A stretch of 64,000 nt of DNA. Source: Siderastrea radians. Lineage: Eukaryota > Cnidaria > Anthozoa > Scleractinia > Rhizangiidae. The notes beneath the pieces were generated by a model. That model had not been told where the DNA came from and made no database searches. It worked only from the letters and a program-made list of their open reading frames with translations. Positions 45,780 to 58,071 of the stretch are shown here, in pieces. Both the position numbers and the translations under genes were made by a program. Where the stretch lies: assembly GCA_964017195.1 (NCBI GenBank), contig OZ024892.1:7655366-7719365 (forward strand). Reading direction: 5' to 3'. Positions within the stretch are counted from its first letter, which is position 1, and each line of letters starts with the position of its first letter.

Positions 45780-48660
45780 AAGAACTTCGACGATATTCAG
45801 AAAATGTTGGGAGATTTGGGGATTTTGTGGTATTTTTAATATTATCTCGCGATCTCACTTCCATGAAAACTCCCTGAGCTACGCATTATTTCTCCCAGGA
45901 ATGTGAAATAATCACATAGTGGTAAGGTATAAAAGTACATATTGCGTCATTTCCGCCCCAGATTCCTCGCCATCTTCTTAAGGCCAATGCGACGCCACAT
46001 ATGAACGAAAAAAGATTCATAATAATTAAAATGAATTGTAATTATTTGATGAATCACGTTAATAAAGAAGGCAGAAAGAAAATTGCAGGTTTAGATTTAA
46101 AATGACATAAATTAAATGAAAAAAGTGCCATGATTGCTTCTAGAATGCGAGCTGCCCTTCAGTTCATTTACCGAGTAAAATCTTCCCAAGCTCTAAAACT
46201 ATATTTGAATCATATCTCAATCTTTCATTTCTTTCTCCAAACTGTGAGAGTTTTGTGTAAAGTCAAGACTGTGCTAAATTCCTTCTGAATTCGTTCGCGC
46301 GGCAGTTTAAGAAGCAAAACTGGTGATCCAAGACTTTTGTACTCAACCGGAAGTAGCGATGCAAATTCGACACCACAAAAGGTGTGAGTTGGTTGCTTTA
46401 TAAAGCACGATTGTAAGTACCCGAAGTAAAGGAATCTGTAGCATCTCATCTGGCGACGCAAATATCTCTGAAAATAGTTTAGTTCTTATACCTTACCGCG
46501 AACTCTCGGTGTGTAGAGCCGGCGCTATTGGGTTTTATTCCCAAACATGTGAACTGACTAATGCTTGCCACCTAGTATTTGTCTCATGGTCCAGGGGTGT
46601 GTTTGAAGGGTTTTATATTGGCTGAACTAAACTTGAACGAACCAATGCCCTGCTAAGTTTATACAAGCGAATTTTTTTCTATGGAAAAATAACAAGTACA
46701 TCTTGCGTCATTCCAGTTCCAGATTCTTCGCGGTCTTGATTATCCCGCCTTTTCCACTCGCGTGTGATTCCACCCTACTGACAAACTAGTATAAACCTGA
46801 CAAACTGCACGCAAGAAATGCCGAAGAAGGCCAATACGACGTCATGAACGAAAAGGACTAATTAATAATTAAAATGAATTGTAATTATTGGATGACTCAC
46901 CTTTAGTTAATAAAGAAGGTAGAAAGAAAATTGCAGGTTTAGATTTAAAATGGCATAAACTAAATAGAAAAAGTGCCATGTTTGCTTTTAGAATACGAGC
47001 TGCCCTTCAATTCATTTACTGAGTAAAAATCCTCCGAAGCCCTAAAACTATATTTGAGTCATATCTCAATCTTTCATTTCTTTCTACTGTGAGTGTCTTG
47101 TGCAAAGCGAAGACTGTGCCTAATTCTTTCTGAATTCGTAATCGAAATTCGCGCGGCAGTTTAAGAAGCAAAACTGGTGATCCAAGACTTTTGTACTCAA
47201 CCGAGAGTAGCGATGCAAATTCGACGCCACAAAAGGTTTTGGTTGCTTTATAAAGCACGATTGTACGTACCCGAAGTTAACGAATCTGTAGCAGCTCACC
47301 TGGCCACGCAACTATATATCTCTGAAAAAGTTCTGACTTATACCTCGCTGTGGTGGGGAGTGCGAACCCTCGATATGTAGAGAGCTATGGGGTCTTGTTC
47401 CAAAAAAAAGGGAACTTGCTTGCCACCTAGTATTTATCTCAAGTCCAGGGGTGTTGTCAAGTGGTTTTATATTGACTGAATAAAACTTGAACGAACCAAT
47501 GTCCTGCTACGTTTATACAAGCGAATTTTGTTCCAGGGAACAATTACAAGTACGAGTTGCGTCAGTCCCGTCTCAGATTCTTCGCTGTCTTGTTTATCCC
47601 GCCTTTTCCACTCGCGTGTGATTCCAGCTGCTGACAAACTAGAATTTATCTAAACGTTAAGTGCAAGGTCAAGTTGGCGGGCTTTTGACCAAGCTCTTTT
47701 TTAGCGTTTTTCTGAAACAATTAAGGACGAAGTTGAAGTCCATAGACCTGACAAACTGCACGCAAGGAAAGCTGAAGACGGCCAAAGAGATCTACTTCTT
47801 AAAAAGATAATGAAGCGAGAAAGAAACTGAAGTTTATGTTTCCAAATGAAATAAGTTGAGATAAATGGAAAAAAGTGTTCTTGGCTTAAAAATGTGAGCC
47901 GCTCTTCCTTAACTGAGAGAAATAAGAAGAGCTAGAAATTTTCCTTGCGTTTCTGAAACTATCTGGTTTTGGATCATTTGTCAATCTTTTGTTTTCTCGT
48001 GCACATTGCGAGAGTTTCAGGTCAAAGCCAAGACTTTGCGTAATTCCTGTCACTTATATTTATCGCGTCTTTTTTTTTTTTTTGCGCTTTTTCCGCTAAC
48101 GAGTAATTCCAAAAAACTTTATGAGCGTTCCGACAAACTAGTATTTATCTTAACGGTTAAGCATGAGGTCAAGATGGTGGGATGTTGATCAAGTTCTTTT
48201 TTGGCGTTTTATCTGAGACACGGGCGAAGTCAAAGTCCTTAAACCTGACAAACTGCACGCAGGAAAGACTGAAGAAGGCGAAAGAGATTCATTAATAGAA
48301 AAATTGCAATTATTGAATGACTCAGCGGAGAGGGTCTGAAGAGTGAACAACAACAAAAAAATGATGAGGAGAGCATGGAAATTAAAGTCTGATCTTAGTT
48401 TCAAAATGGTATAAGCTTAATTAAAGAAAAAGATGTTCTCCCTTTGAAAACGTAAGCGGCGTTCTTTTTTCTCTGAGATCACAAGATTTCGACACTAAAT
48501 TATAACTTACTTTGAAAGTAAAGGCAAAAACACTCGCAAAGGCCAAAACGACTATCACTGATTTGAATCATATCTCAGTCTTTCTTTCTTTCGTGAAAAG
48601 TGCGAGCTAGAGTTTCGTGCGTTGCAAACATTTCGCGTAAGTCTACCTGATTAAACTCCA
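45780..48660. repeat. Array of about four diverged repeat units
   Basis: Units start near 45780, 46600, 47540 and 48120 and range from ~0.5 to 0.9 kb. Shared landmarks are ACCTGACAAACTGCACGCA, GAAGGCCAATACGACG or variants, a TCAATCTTTCATTTCT stretch and a GAAGCAAAACTGGTGATCCA stretch in the first two. A fifth copy is upstream of TNF copy IV (52480-53540). Minus-strand frames in units 1 and 2 look alike (FCGVEFASLL, VEYKSLGSPVLLLKLP), but the other units break them, so I do not call a gene. Confidence 0.65.
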
Positions 48661-48902
48661 CGAGCAATCTCTCTTTCTCCTCAGGGATAGTCGCCCGAAA
48701 AGAAAACACTAGTGAGTGTCAAAAGCACCCGCGAGCGCGAAAATCGCCTGCGGCGGGGAAACGTGTCGCGCGCGCGATGAACCGCTAGTCTGAGGCTCAC
48801 TCAGACTATAGTAGTTCATAGTAGTTACTCACTCATGCTATAGTAGTTAGGTTATATATTGCTTAATTTTTATTTCAAATATTTCTGTAATTTATGTACA
48901 TA

Positions 48903-49434
48903 CAATCGAAGCTCTCGTAAGCGACCACCTCGGGAATTCAGAAATTAAGTGGTCGCAACTAGAGCTGGTCGCCTACGAGAATGAGTTCTCGTAAGCGACC
49001 ACATGTTAAAGCAATAGAGAGTGGTCGCTTATATGAGTTTTGAGCGTAAAGCTTGGGATATGTTAATGGTTGCTAATAGTTTAGTAGTAATCATATTGAA
49101 TATTTTTTTATTGCCTATCACAGAAGAGGTCCGCGTAGGTGCAAGTCAAAGAACCATTAGCACTTGTGCTACGTATTACTCTAAATTTCAACAAGAACCG
49201 AGTGCTTTTAATAAAGTTTTGACCGAGTGGTGGCTTACGGGAACTTAAAAACAAAGGAAAAAGCCCGTTGGTAATTCACAAAAGTGGTCGCCGTCGCTAA
49301 CGGGAGCGGTCGCGCATCCCTTACGAGAGCTTTTCATTACAGAGTTTAAGTGACAAGTCAAATGGGGTTTCACAATGTTGGTCGTAACTAGAGCTGGTCG
49401 CTTACGAGAGTGGTCGCAAGGAGAGCTTTGACTG
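48903..49434. mobile_element. Tc1/mariner-like MITE (532 bp)
   Basis: Ends CAATCGAAGCTCTCGTAAGC and (reverse) CAGTCAAAGCTCTCCTTGCG are flanked by TA. The words CTCGTAAGCGACCAC and GTGGTCGC recur near both ends. No transposase frame. Confidence 0.75.
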
Positions 49435-50303
49435 TATTTCCAAATAAAAACAAAGCTTTTGTCTGAGGCTCACACGTAAGTAGCTCATCACGTGTGCGTG
49501 ACTTTTCCACGCGGCAGGCGATTCTCGTGCTCGCTAGCGTGTTCGATTTGCTTGACAGTCCAGCCTGAGCAAAAAGAATCCATTCGATGAAAAAGACACA
49601 TGTGCGTCGGTTTAAGGGAAAAGTAAACTGGTTGCATCACATTTTTGCAGCAAAATCGATGTAAAGGTGCAAACATCGACTCAAAATGTGTTTTTTGCCT
49701 TAGAAAACAGGAACGTTCTCTGAAATTTTCTGCAAATCTATCTATCAAAGGTAAAATCTTTTCGAAATATTGTATCACAACATAAATCCAAAGGGGGGGG
49801 GGGGTGATGAAACCCCCTCTTGTACCACTGTGGGGGGAATGAGTTTGCTTGTACTCCGAGAGTTAACATGTTTGTTTTCGGACATCTATAGCTAAGTGCC
49901 AATCTAAGTGAAATTGCAAATAGTTCTGGGAAGCGTCTTTGACACATTACTTGGAGTTTCTCATCTAAATTCGTTCGATTCAGGAAGTATCAAGGATTTC
50001 TTCCTTTTCAAGAAGCAAAATATTTTTTTTTCGATAACTTTGTAAAGGTATACAAGATTATGCCTAGGATTTTAACTAACAGTGCTTGATAATGCAAAAA
50101 TTTGAATTCTTCCAAACTGTGTTGACGGCTTCTCTATTTCCAAGAGACTTTTCAAAGAACCTATGTAATCTAATAGAAGAAGTTGCTTATCATTTTTTAA
50201 CTGAGCTGGTTTGTCGCTAGATATAAGCTGCGCGCCGCTTTCTTGTCGAGTCAAGCTGTTTTCTTTTAGCGCACTCAATAAACCACAAAAAAATAGCACC
50301 ATC
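49435..50303. other. Intergenic; 3' flank of TNF copy IV
   Basis: No gene. A G11 tract lies at ~49793-49803. From ~50090 the sequence aligns with the 3' flanks of copies II and III (AATTCTTCCAAACTGTGT, TATTTCCAAGAGAC). Confidence 0.5.
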
Positions 50304-50309
50304 CTTTAT
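50304..50309 (-). promoter_or_regulatory. Poly(A) signal of TNF copy IV
   Basis: AATAAA on the minus strand, ~195 bp after the stop codon, at the conserved position. Confidence 0.55.
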
Positions 50310-50504
50310 TTCCATATTAAACTGAGTATTACAGCCATGTATCTAGTTAATAACCTGAGACGATCATTTGATAGAAATATGATTCCTACAAAACAACGTT
50401 TGCCCGTCAAGAAACCCTAAGCTTTTTAGTTTCTTAACTTGTGAGACTATGGTGCAGTTGAATTTTGCGACATTTATTAAACTTTAATTAAACGACAATG
50501 AAGC

Positions 50505-52201
50505 TCAAATCAGGAACGTGCCAAAATAAATATGCCTGGTGTACATGTAAATGTTGGCAGAGTAACGCACCATCAACGAAATAGCGTCACCAGCCTTCAG
50601 GTTGAACACCCCATCCGCTTCCAAGGGTCCTTCGCCTTTTCCTTGAGACAGCGGCTGAATCAGGGTAACTTCGTCGTCATTCACACACAAATACACCCTT
50701 CCTACGCTTTGAAAGAAAAGTTGTGCGTAGATATAGTACCGTCCAGGGAGGGGCACAGTCAGTTTTCCGTCTTGGTACGTCATACCGCCTGCAAGATGGC
50801 TGTACGGGTCGCTGACATCCCAGTCTTTGATCACTGAAAGGCAAATGTGAGACATTCATGGAATTGCTTTGTAGATGAATGCGTTTTGTGACATTTGTGT
50901 GCCTAATGTTGGGTGCAACATTTGTGGCAAATGGTGCTTTCTATCTCAACGCAAAAAAGGCAGTTTTATCAAATTTTGGCCATGTCACTGTTTAAGCAGC
51001 CTATAATTATCTTTAAATCACGGAAACGAAATAGATCGAGTCGTCTATCGCATAAGAGGGACAAGGGACAAAGCTACATAAAATACCAATACCTTGATTG
51101 GCTTGATACTTAGTTAACTGTTTGTTTATTGGCAGCCTTGATGTGAGCTGATGGCTTGACTAGACAATTTATCATTTGATTCTGCAATGGCAAAAACCAA
51201 ACAAACATTTTAGACAGTTCTTCGTGACAGTATTCCGACATTGCCGAGGGGAATTCGTGTTCTCTTGAACTTTCTGCTCTTAGTTGTTTCAGGGGCGCGA
51301 ACTTTTCGCCGGTTGGTGCCTAAACCTACAACTTGATTACCAAGATGCACCGAGGTACCTTATTCCCTTCAATTTTCACGGGGTTTAAAATTCGCGAAAA
51401 TCGGCTAAATTTACGTTGATAATACAATACTGGATGAGTTTTCTAAAAGACAAACTGCATAATTTAAGTACGAATACACTAGCTCCGCGAAAATAGTTTG
51501 GAAACGATACTGAGCAAAAGGTAAAAACAAAATGGTAATCATTGTCGTTATGTTTTACCCGTTTGTGCGTTCTTGAAAATGATGTTCTTTACAAATCTCG
51601 ATGTTTTGTTTAAGCAAATGAGTTTAAAACTGACTGACTGACTGACTGAATGAATGAGTGAATGAATGAATGAAGGAATGAACGAACGAACGAACGAACG
51701 AACGAACGAACGAACGAATGAATGAATGAATGAATGATTGCGTGCATGCATGAATGAATGACTAAAGGAATGACTGACTGACTGACTGACTGACTGAATG
51801 AATGAATGAATGAATGAATGAATGAATGAATGAATGAATGAATGAGTGAATGAATGAATGAATGAATGAATGAATGAGTGAATGAATGAATGAATGAATG
51901 AATGAATGAATGAATGAATGAATGAATGAATGAATGAATGAATGAATGAATGAATCAACAAACGAACGAACAAACGAATAAGGCTTTGCGAACGATTCAA
52001 TTCACTATTCATTAAACTATCTGATATATGTGAAGTTGGCTAAACAGCGTCATGGCAGCAGAGTACTACATACAGAGGACGCCTTCCCTTGCAACTGTTA
52101 ATGGCATGCACAGAAACCAAAGATAATCTTACTTGGAATCCCGCTTGGGAGAACTGCAAGTTCGCGCAGAGCAGAGCAGCAAAGATAAACACGAACTTCA
52201 T
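50505..52201 (-). pseudogene. TNF-like ligand, copy IV (exon 2 disrupted)
   Basis: Exon 1 (52133-52201) encodes an intact signal peptide (MKFVFIFAALLCANLQFSQA). Exon 3 (50505-50833) encodes a complete but diverged TNF domain (HLAGGMTYQDGKLTVPLPG, RYYIYAQLFF, GVFNLKAGD, YFGTFLI). Exon 2 (51093-51181) keeps KPSAHIKAA but is 89 nt instead of 85: a 4-bp insertion near 51107-51112 creates an in-frame TAA and shifts the frame. Unless an internal acceptor is used (see findings) or the indel is an assembly error, the gene is inactive. Exon 3 remaining open suggests recent loss. The first intron contains a large GAAT microsatellite. Confidence 0.72.
51633..51972. repeat. GAAT/GACT/GAAC microsatellite (~340 bp)
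   Basis: Long runs of GAAT interspersed with GACT, GAAC and GAGT tetramers. It produces an artefactual minus-strand frame of repeated HSFI. Confidence 0.95.
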
Positions 52202-52479
52202 CTTGAAAGTACTCAATTTGACTCTATGAATTAACATGAAGTGATTATTTCAAGTTAGTATCTATAAAGGGCAAGTGAAAACAAGATTTAGTTCAATTTG
52301 TTAAACACGAATATAACTGATCTATTGAGCCCCCAAAATAGTGGTAATACGAGGTGGTTGCATTAAAGGATAGTCTTAAGAATGGGTTTTCCCCGGGTAC
52401 TGTGTTCTATTGAAAATCTGACTTTTCAAGCGTCAAATCTACCCCCCCCCCCCCGCCCCCTCGACTCAATTACTTCAAA

Positions 52480-53540
52480 CAGGGACGACAACCTGAAGAA
52501 CTTCGACGATATTCAGAAAATGTTGGAAGATTTAGGGATTTTGTGATATTTTTAATATTATCTCGCGATCTCACTTTCATGAAAGCATCCCGAGCTACGC
52601 ATTTAATTTCTCCCAGGAATGTCATAGTCACATAATGGTAAGGTATAAGAGTACATATTGTGTCATTTCCGCCCCAAGATTCTTCGTCATCTTATTTTTC
52701 GCGCCTTTTCAGTTAGCATGCGCTTTTAAAAAACTAAGCGAGCCTACTCACAGACTGTATTTATCTTAACGCTTAAGTGTTAAGTCAAGTTGGCGGGATG
52801 TTGGCCAAGTTCTTTTATGGCGTGTTTTTAAAGCAAGTAGGACGAAGTCGAAGTTCATAAACCTGACAAACTGCACGCAAGGAAAGCCGAAGAAGGCCAA
52901 TACGACGCCATGAACGAAAAGAAATACATTAACAAATGAATTGTAATTACTGAATGACTCATCTTAAAAGATTTTATATTGATCTACTACTTAACAATAA
53001 TTAAGAGAGAAAGAAAATTAAAATGCGAGCTGCTCTTCAATCGGCATTCACCGAGAAAAAGTTAAAAGAAAAACTCTTCCGAAGCCCTAAACTAAATTAC
53101 CTAGTTTTGAATCATATCTCAATCTTTCATTTCTCTGTTAAAAAAAAAAGCGCGAGTTTTGTGTAGAGCCACAGTTTTTGCGTTAATTTTCTTCCAAATA
53201 CAAAAATCAAAATTCGCCGTGCGTCAGTTTAGACGAGAAAGCAGAATAGATAATGCAAGATTTTTGTACCGAACTGAGAGAAAAGATACCAATTCCATTC
53301 GACAAAGGTGTTGTTTGCTTTACAAAGCACGATTGTACATAAGAACCTGAAATAAAGGATGTGTAACAGCACACCTGCCAGATGCGACTATCTCTGAAAA
53401 AGGTTCAGCGCTTATTATACTTTGCTGTCGTTGCGATTGCGAAACCTTGATGTGTAGGGAGGTATGGTCTTGTTCCAAAACAAGTGAACCTTCTCGCTGC
53501 CTTAAGTATCTGTCTTAAGGTGCACAGGTGTGGTTAACAT
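52480..53540. repeat. Copy of the 45780-46560 repeat unit upstream of TNF copy IV
   Basis: ACTTCGACGATATTCAGAAA, TTTTTAATATTATCTCGCGA and CATAATGGTAAGGTATAAGA align with 45780-45940, and ACCTGACAAACTGCACGCAA and later blocks follow in the same order. This shows that the duplication carrying TNF copies III and IV included several kilobases of 5' flank. Confidence 0.75.
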
Positions 53541-54380
53541 TGTTTCCTATTGGCTGGATCAAACTTGAACGAACCAATGTTCAATAACGTGTGCCTAAAT
53601 TTGGAAGCTTTTACACTTATCGATACTTCCTCAGAACAGTAGCAGCAAGCTGAAACTTCACCACCATCTAGTTCCCGGCTTGTACAAATAAATCGTACCG
53701 TTTTGCTGGCTTAATATTTTTCATTACGCAATGTTGCAAATAAATTGTGAAAATGCAAGGCCAAATTTCGGACAAGTCTCCCGAATTCGGACGATCGGAA
53801 AAGAGATTACTACATTGTGGTGACATTATTCTCCATCAACACAGATAACAGATTTTCGGAATTGTGTCCTACTTTTGATGTCACATCTCCGTCTGAATTT
53901 TATGAAAGCACCCATGCCACGCGATACTCGCTGCCATAAACTTCGCAGTAGCATATCGTAAGGTTCCGATAGTAACCACCCCCCGGAAATAACGTCAAGA
54001 CATTGTGGCTTCTAATAAATCCCGACAATAGCGAGTCCCCGAAAGTAACCAGTCCCCCAAAAAGTAGGGAGACCCTAGTTTTTTTTTTATTACGTTATAC
54101 ACATACCGAATGCCTTTATTGTTTTCCAATCCATGGTCAAATTTTTAATGTACAATACTTATATCTTCGTGCAGTGACAAATTGATCACGATAAGGCACT
54201 TACAGCCGATTTTGCACAATTACTTCACATATCAAGCGAGATCATTGCTATTGCTCTAATCCACGAATGAATGAAGTCTGCAGCTGCATTCCCGAACCTT
54301 CCAACGCATATTCGCATAACGAAAAAGTGGTGAAGATGAAAAACACAAGCGGCGAATGAGATGCGACTACAGTTGGACAT
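53541..54380. other. Non-coding interval
   Basis: No supported gene. A short CCCCGAAAGTAACC-type repeat occurs at 53965-54065. Confidence 0.35.
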
Positions 54381-54617
54381 TTGTCTAATAGCTTGGCGGA
54401 GGTCCTGTACAAGCCATTACTGGAGAAGGAAATCAAGATGACTTGCCGTGTGTCCGGACAAAGCAGGAGTGCGCCTGAAGGTGTATGGGTGCAAGGAGGA
54501 GGCATCGAGATTCCTTGCTTTTATCAAATTGACGTCAAGAAAGGACTTAAAAGTCTAAGAATAGAACTGAGAGACAAACTAGTACAACTCGTCCCGACAA
54601 GTGACAACACAATATAG
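54381..54617 (+). CDS. Unrecognised 78-codon open frame, possible repeat-protein fragment
   Basis: An ATG-initiated frame ending in TAG. It contains YKPLLEKEIKMTCRVSGQSR and a later GGGIEIPCFYQ. A G-G-x-E-I-P-C step is reminiscent of a segment found in multicopy cnidarian repeat proteins, but I cannot name the family. It lacks neighbours of the same kind and is probably a fragment or chance frame. Confidence 0.25.
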   Translation: MSNSLAEVLYKPLLEKEIKMTCRVSGQSRSAPEGVWVQGGGIEIPCFYQIDVKKGLKSLRIELRDKLVQLVPTSDNTI

Positions 54618-54799
54618 GTAATTAAATATCCAGAGCCCACACATGTTTAACAATGACAGCTAAAATCAATCAGAGAGAACTAGACTAATAATTGAAAATT
54701 ATAAGTTTAGTTATTTACTCTAGCCCCTTTCTGCTGGAGTAAGTATTTACTTTGACCTTTTCCACTCAATGCTTTTTACAAGAATCGCTGCTAATTTAA

Positions 54800-55371
54800 C
54801 CCTATTTTCGAGTTTCTGAGCCTGGGGGGTGGGGACACAAAGTGCTCCTCCCTATAGATCTTGAAAAGTATTCACTCTCTTGTGATGAAACTTGGCACTT
54901 TTTTAGTACGTCAATAGCTTAACAGATTGGGTTTATGACGTGTTGATTATGACGTATCATGACGCCACAATGACGTCACGAAGAATCCATTTTGAATTTT
55001 GATCCGCAATCTTGAATCCCGAGCATGCAGTCATACAGCTGACAATGACGACATCGAAAATATATGAATTTGTTCTAAGAAACACACTAAATCAAAAGAA
55101 ACACAAAAAAGTAAAGGATTATCTTCTTGCAAACGAAGGGGACAAAAATGAAAAAAAAAAGACTGAAAAAGACAGAAAATAGTCAAAACACCTCCTGAGT
55201 AGACGGTTGCCATGGAAACGTCAATTATCGCAGACATGTCATTGACCTGAGGAAAATTTTCTCTGGTAAATTTCAGAGATTTGGTGATTATTTGTTTAGC
55301 CGTTTAAAAGTTATAATTCGTTAAAGTCAACGCGGGCACAATGTGCCCCCCACCCCCCAGGCTAAATAGGG
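54800..55371. mobile_element. TTAA-flanked MITE, uninterrupted copy (572 bp)
   Basis: CCCTATT...GCCTGGGGGG-type ends lie between TTAA at 54796-54799 and 55372-55375. This is the intact relative, in reverse orientation, of the interrupted element at 25562-27304 and defines its insertion point. No open frame of note. Confidence 0.85.
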
Positions 55372-55654
55372 TTAATTTGCAACTTCTATCTTTTTGATTT
55401 TTGGTTTTTGTTGTTGTTGTTGTTTTTGTCGGGAGTGATGCCGGTGGACAATAACGCAGTATTTTCTGAAAAGAATAAACAAAGGTGCTGCTCATGCCTT
55501 TTCTAACTTGTCTTGCGGTTTTTAAAGTTATTTGGTCGTAGTAAGCCCCTTCCTCCACCAAATAAATAAATAAATAAAGATATAAATAATCCTGTTCAGA
55601 AGCCCTTACCGTCAACATGCATATTCTCCTCGCTGTCTTTCAAAAGTTTTTATG

Positions 55655-55800
55655 ATACACGTTGGGAGAATTTGTTTAAACATCAAGCCATTTTGTCTCC
55701 AGTGATCACTTCCTTTATTCTCATGACCTGTATGTTTGACCTTGCAGTGACATTGTAAGGAGAAGTTGGGTACTCGTCACTGTTGGGCTTAGTAGGTAAC
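55655..55800 (+). repeat. Interspersed repeat copy (also 13210-13320, 22345-22465)
   Basis: GGGAGAATTTGTTTAAACAT, then GTGATCACTTCCTTTATTCT, CATGAC and GACATTGTAAGGAGAAGTTG. This is the most extended of the three copies. Confidence 0.65.
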
Positions 55801-56559
55801 GACTACAAAGAGAAAGGGACGCAATCAGAGAAGAACAACATAATTAATAAGAAAGAAAAATAAGTACAAAAAGCTGGTTACCAATTAATCAGCCTGAAAA
55901 GACACTTCTGTCTAATATTTGTCAAGGTTTGTGTGCTTCTGTCGGTTGGAGCAGTTTTTCCAAAGTAATGTGGAGCTTGCTTTGGTTGCGCTTTACTAGG
56001 CTCTCTGATTGGTTAAAAAAGAGGGAAACAGACGTAATTGACTTGCTCGCAGGAGCTTTCGCGTGGTTGACGCTAACTACATGCGTTTGCTTCGAGTTCT
56101 GAGTGGTTCATTGTGCTATTGTTTGGTCAGAGTAACCAAACTTAAAGTGCCTATGAACTAAAAAATTTTTCTCCCAAATATGATAGTTTATGACTCCCTC
56201 AGTCTAAATATGTAAGTGTTGCTGAGTAGAACCCTTTGCATGGGATATTTTCAGATATTTTTCCAGCCGCAAAGTTCGAATTTGGCACCCGAATTGTGTC
56301 TCCATTTTGCGCGCGGCCAAAACGATCGCATTACAAGGATGTGACGTCACAAATCGCGCAGAAGACAAGAGTGTTATGGCTGACAAGAGGGTTCCAGAAG
56401 AGAAATTACTTTGGAGTGACTCGTGGGCCCAGGATTGCAAGCTACAAGGGCAGGATTCGCACAATGAGAGCATGTGTGTGTCGTTTCTCAAAAGGAAACG
56501 AATTATTGAGAGAAGCGGACTCATTTGAACCGTGTTCGACTCGGTAAGAATTCGATTCG

Positions 56560-57500
56560 ACCCGCATTACAGACCTGCTTCTCGGAAAAGCCGCAGCATT
56601 TGAATGTCGGCTTAATATATATGTAACGTCTGCCACTGTTGGATTAGTTCTACTAGTAGCAATTATCGCAATTCAAGATTAAAGATCGAGATAAAGAAGG
56701 TTTTCAATATTTGGCCACAAAACTATTGCTATATGCATCTGTCCACTATTACCTAAAAGCATCCAAGATCTACAACGCATAACTGAGCTACAAAGTTTTG
56801 TTTTATACATTTCCGTTTTTTTTGGAAACCACATGCAATACGTTTCTCAAACTGGATGATCACCATAGAGTTTGAAGGGATAACAATGAACGGAACTGTC
56901 TTGACCGACAACGAGACAAGACGTTTTAGTTAATCAGAGATAGCTATAGGAATATTTATAAATCCTCGTGTACATGTTTCGTCAAATAAAAGGAAGCAGT
57001 TCAGCTCAGCATTGATAATTTTTATTGCAAGTCACTCTGCTTCCACTGCATTTGATTTATGTGGTCCTCTTTAAACACCACACATTTCAAACAGATTTGT
57101 GCCTCTATTCTTGTAGACCCTCGTCCGGTTATATCAAGAGGACCATATAATATGAAATTTCACATAGCACACGTAGCACTGTCTAATTGACCCTTCTGCA
57201 GTACAGTCTTGGTGATGTAGGTTTCATTTGAATTTATGGCATAAGTTATTTAATCATTTTTATTACTGAAGGGCAATGAAAATATGTGACCTTCATTTCC
57301 CATTATTTAATTTTGTGGCAGGCTTTGTATTGGAAATTCCTCACACACTGAATTGTCTCAGTCTCTTCTTGACTCATTCCCTGTACCCAAGAAAGCTACC
57401 ACACAAGCCACCTAATTATAGCCAACAGATCTAGAAAATCAATAATGAGGTTTCAAAATAGGCCTTTTCGATCTCGTTCTCCACCTTTAATTTGTAATAA
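56560..57500. other. Non-coding interval with a faint minus-strand coding trace
   Basis: On the minus strand, ~57235 down to 57005 reads with codon-like regularity (YITKTVLQKGQLDSATCAM, one stop, then NFILYGPLDITGRGSTRIEA) but matches no family I know. The rest holds nothing supportable. Confidence 0.25.
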
Positions 57501-58071
57501 TAATAATAATAATATTATTAAATACAAAATTAGACAGGAGACAATTTCATACAGTAAACGCAAAGCGAGGGAAAGAAAGGCGAAATTGACAACTTTAGAG
57601 CTATGTGAATAGGAATAGGCTAGAGATTTTGAAAACCGAGTATGACCTTCAATATGAATACATTGCACAAGGCGCTATAATCGATAATCCGATCAAGGGC
57701 CAGATGGTATGAGCAAGGAGAGAAAAGCAACAAGTATTTTTTGAACTTGGAGAGCTCTAGGGGTAAAAAGAGCACGATCCGAAAGATTCTTAAGGAGGAT
57801 CAATCTCTGACAACGAACCCCAAAGAAATAATGGACGAACTTAGAAGTTTCTGTTCAAATCTTTACCAAGTGAACTCCACTAGAGAAAGTGAAGCCTCAT
57901 TAGACGCATTCCTTAACAGCGTATCCGTACCCACACTGTCTGAAATACAGAAAGAGAAGTGTGAGGAAAAATTGACTATCGGTGAAAGTTTCAACACTTT
58001 GAATGGTTTTCAAAAGAACAAAACACCTGGCAACGACGGCCTTACAGCGGAATTTTATACTTAGCCTCTTG

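Noticed and set aside
46225..47311. Two similar minus-strand frames (VEYKSLGSPVLLLKLP) as a gene family
   Set aside because: The third copy near 53200 is broken by stops and no start, splice plan or known domain supports coding; kept only as a repeat note.
48189..48404. 71-codon minus-strand frame with a signal-peptide-like start
   Set aside because: Its first codon is TTG, not ATG, and it lies in the diverged repeat array, where other units do not keep the frame.
51548..52012. 154-codon minus-strand frame of repeated HSFI
   Set aside because: It is the translation of a GAAT microsatellite; repeated tetramers without stops open a frame by chance.
37647..52201. C1q-domain proteins instead of TNF
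   Set aside because: C1q and TNF folds are related, but LTVPLPGLYYIYAQIYF, the KPSAHI first strand and the FFGAVLM end fit the TNF signature better, and no collagen stretch is present.
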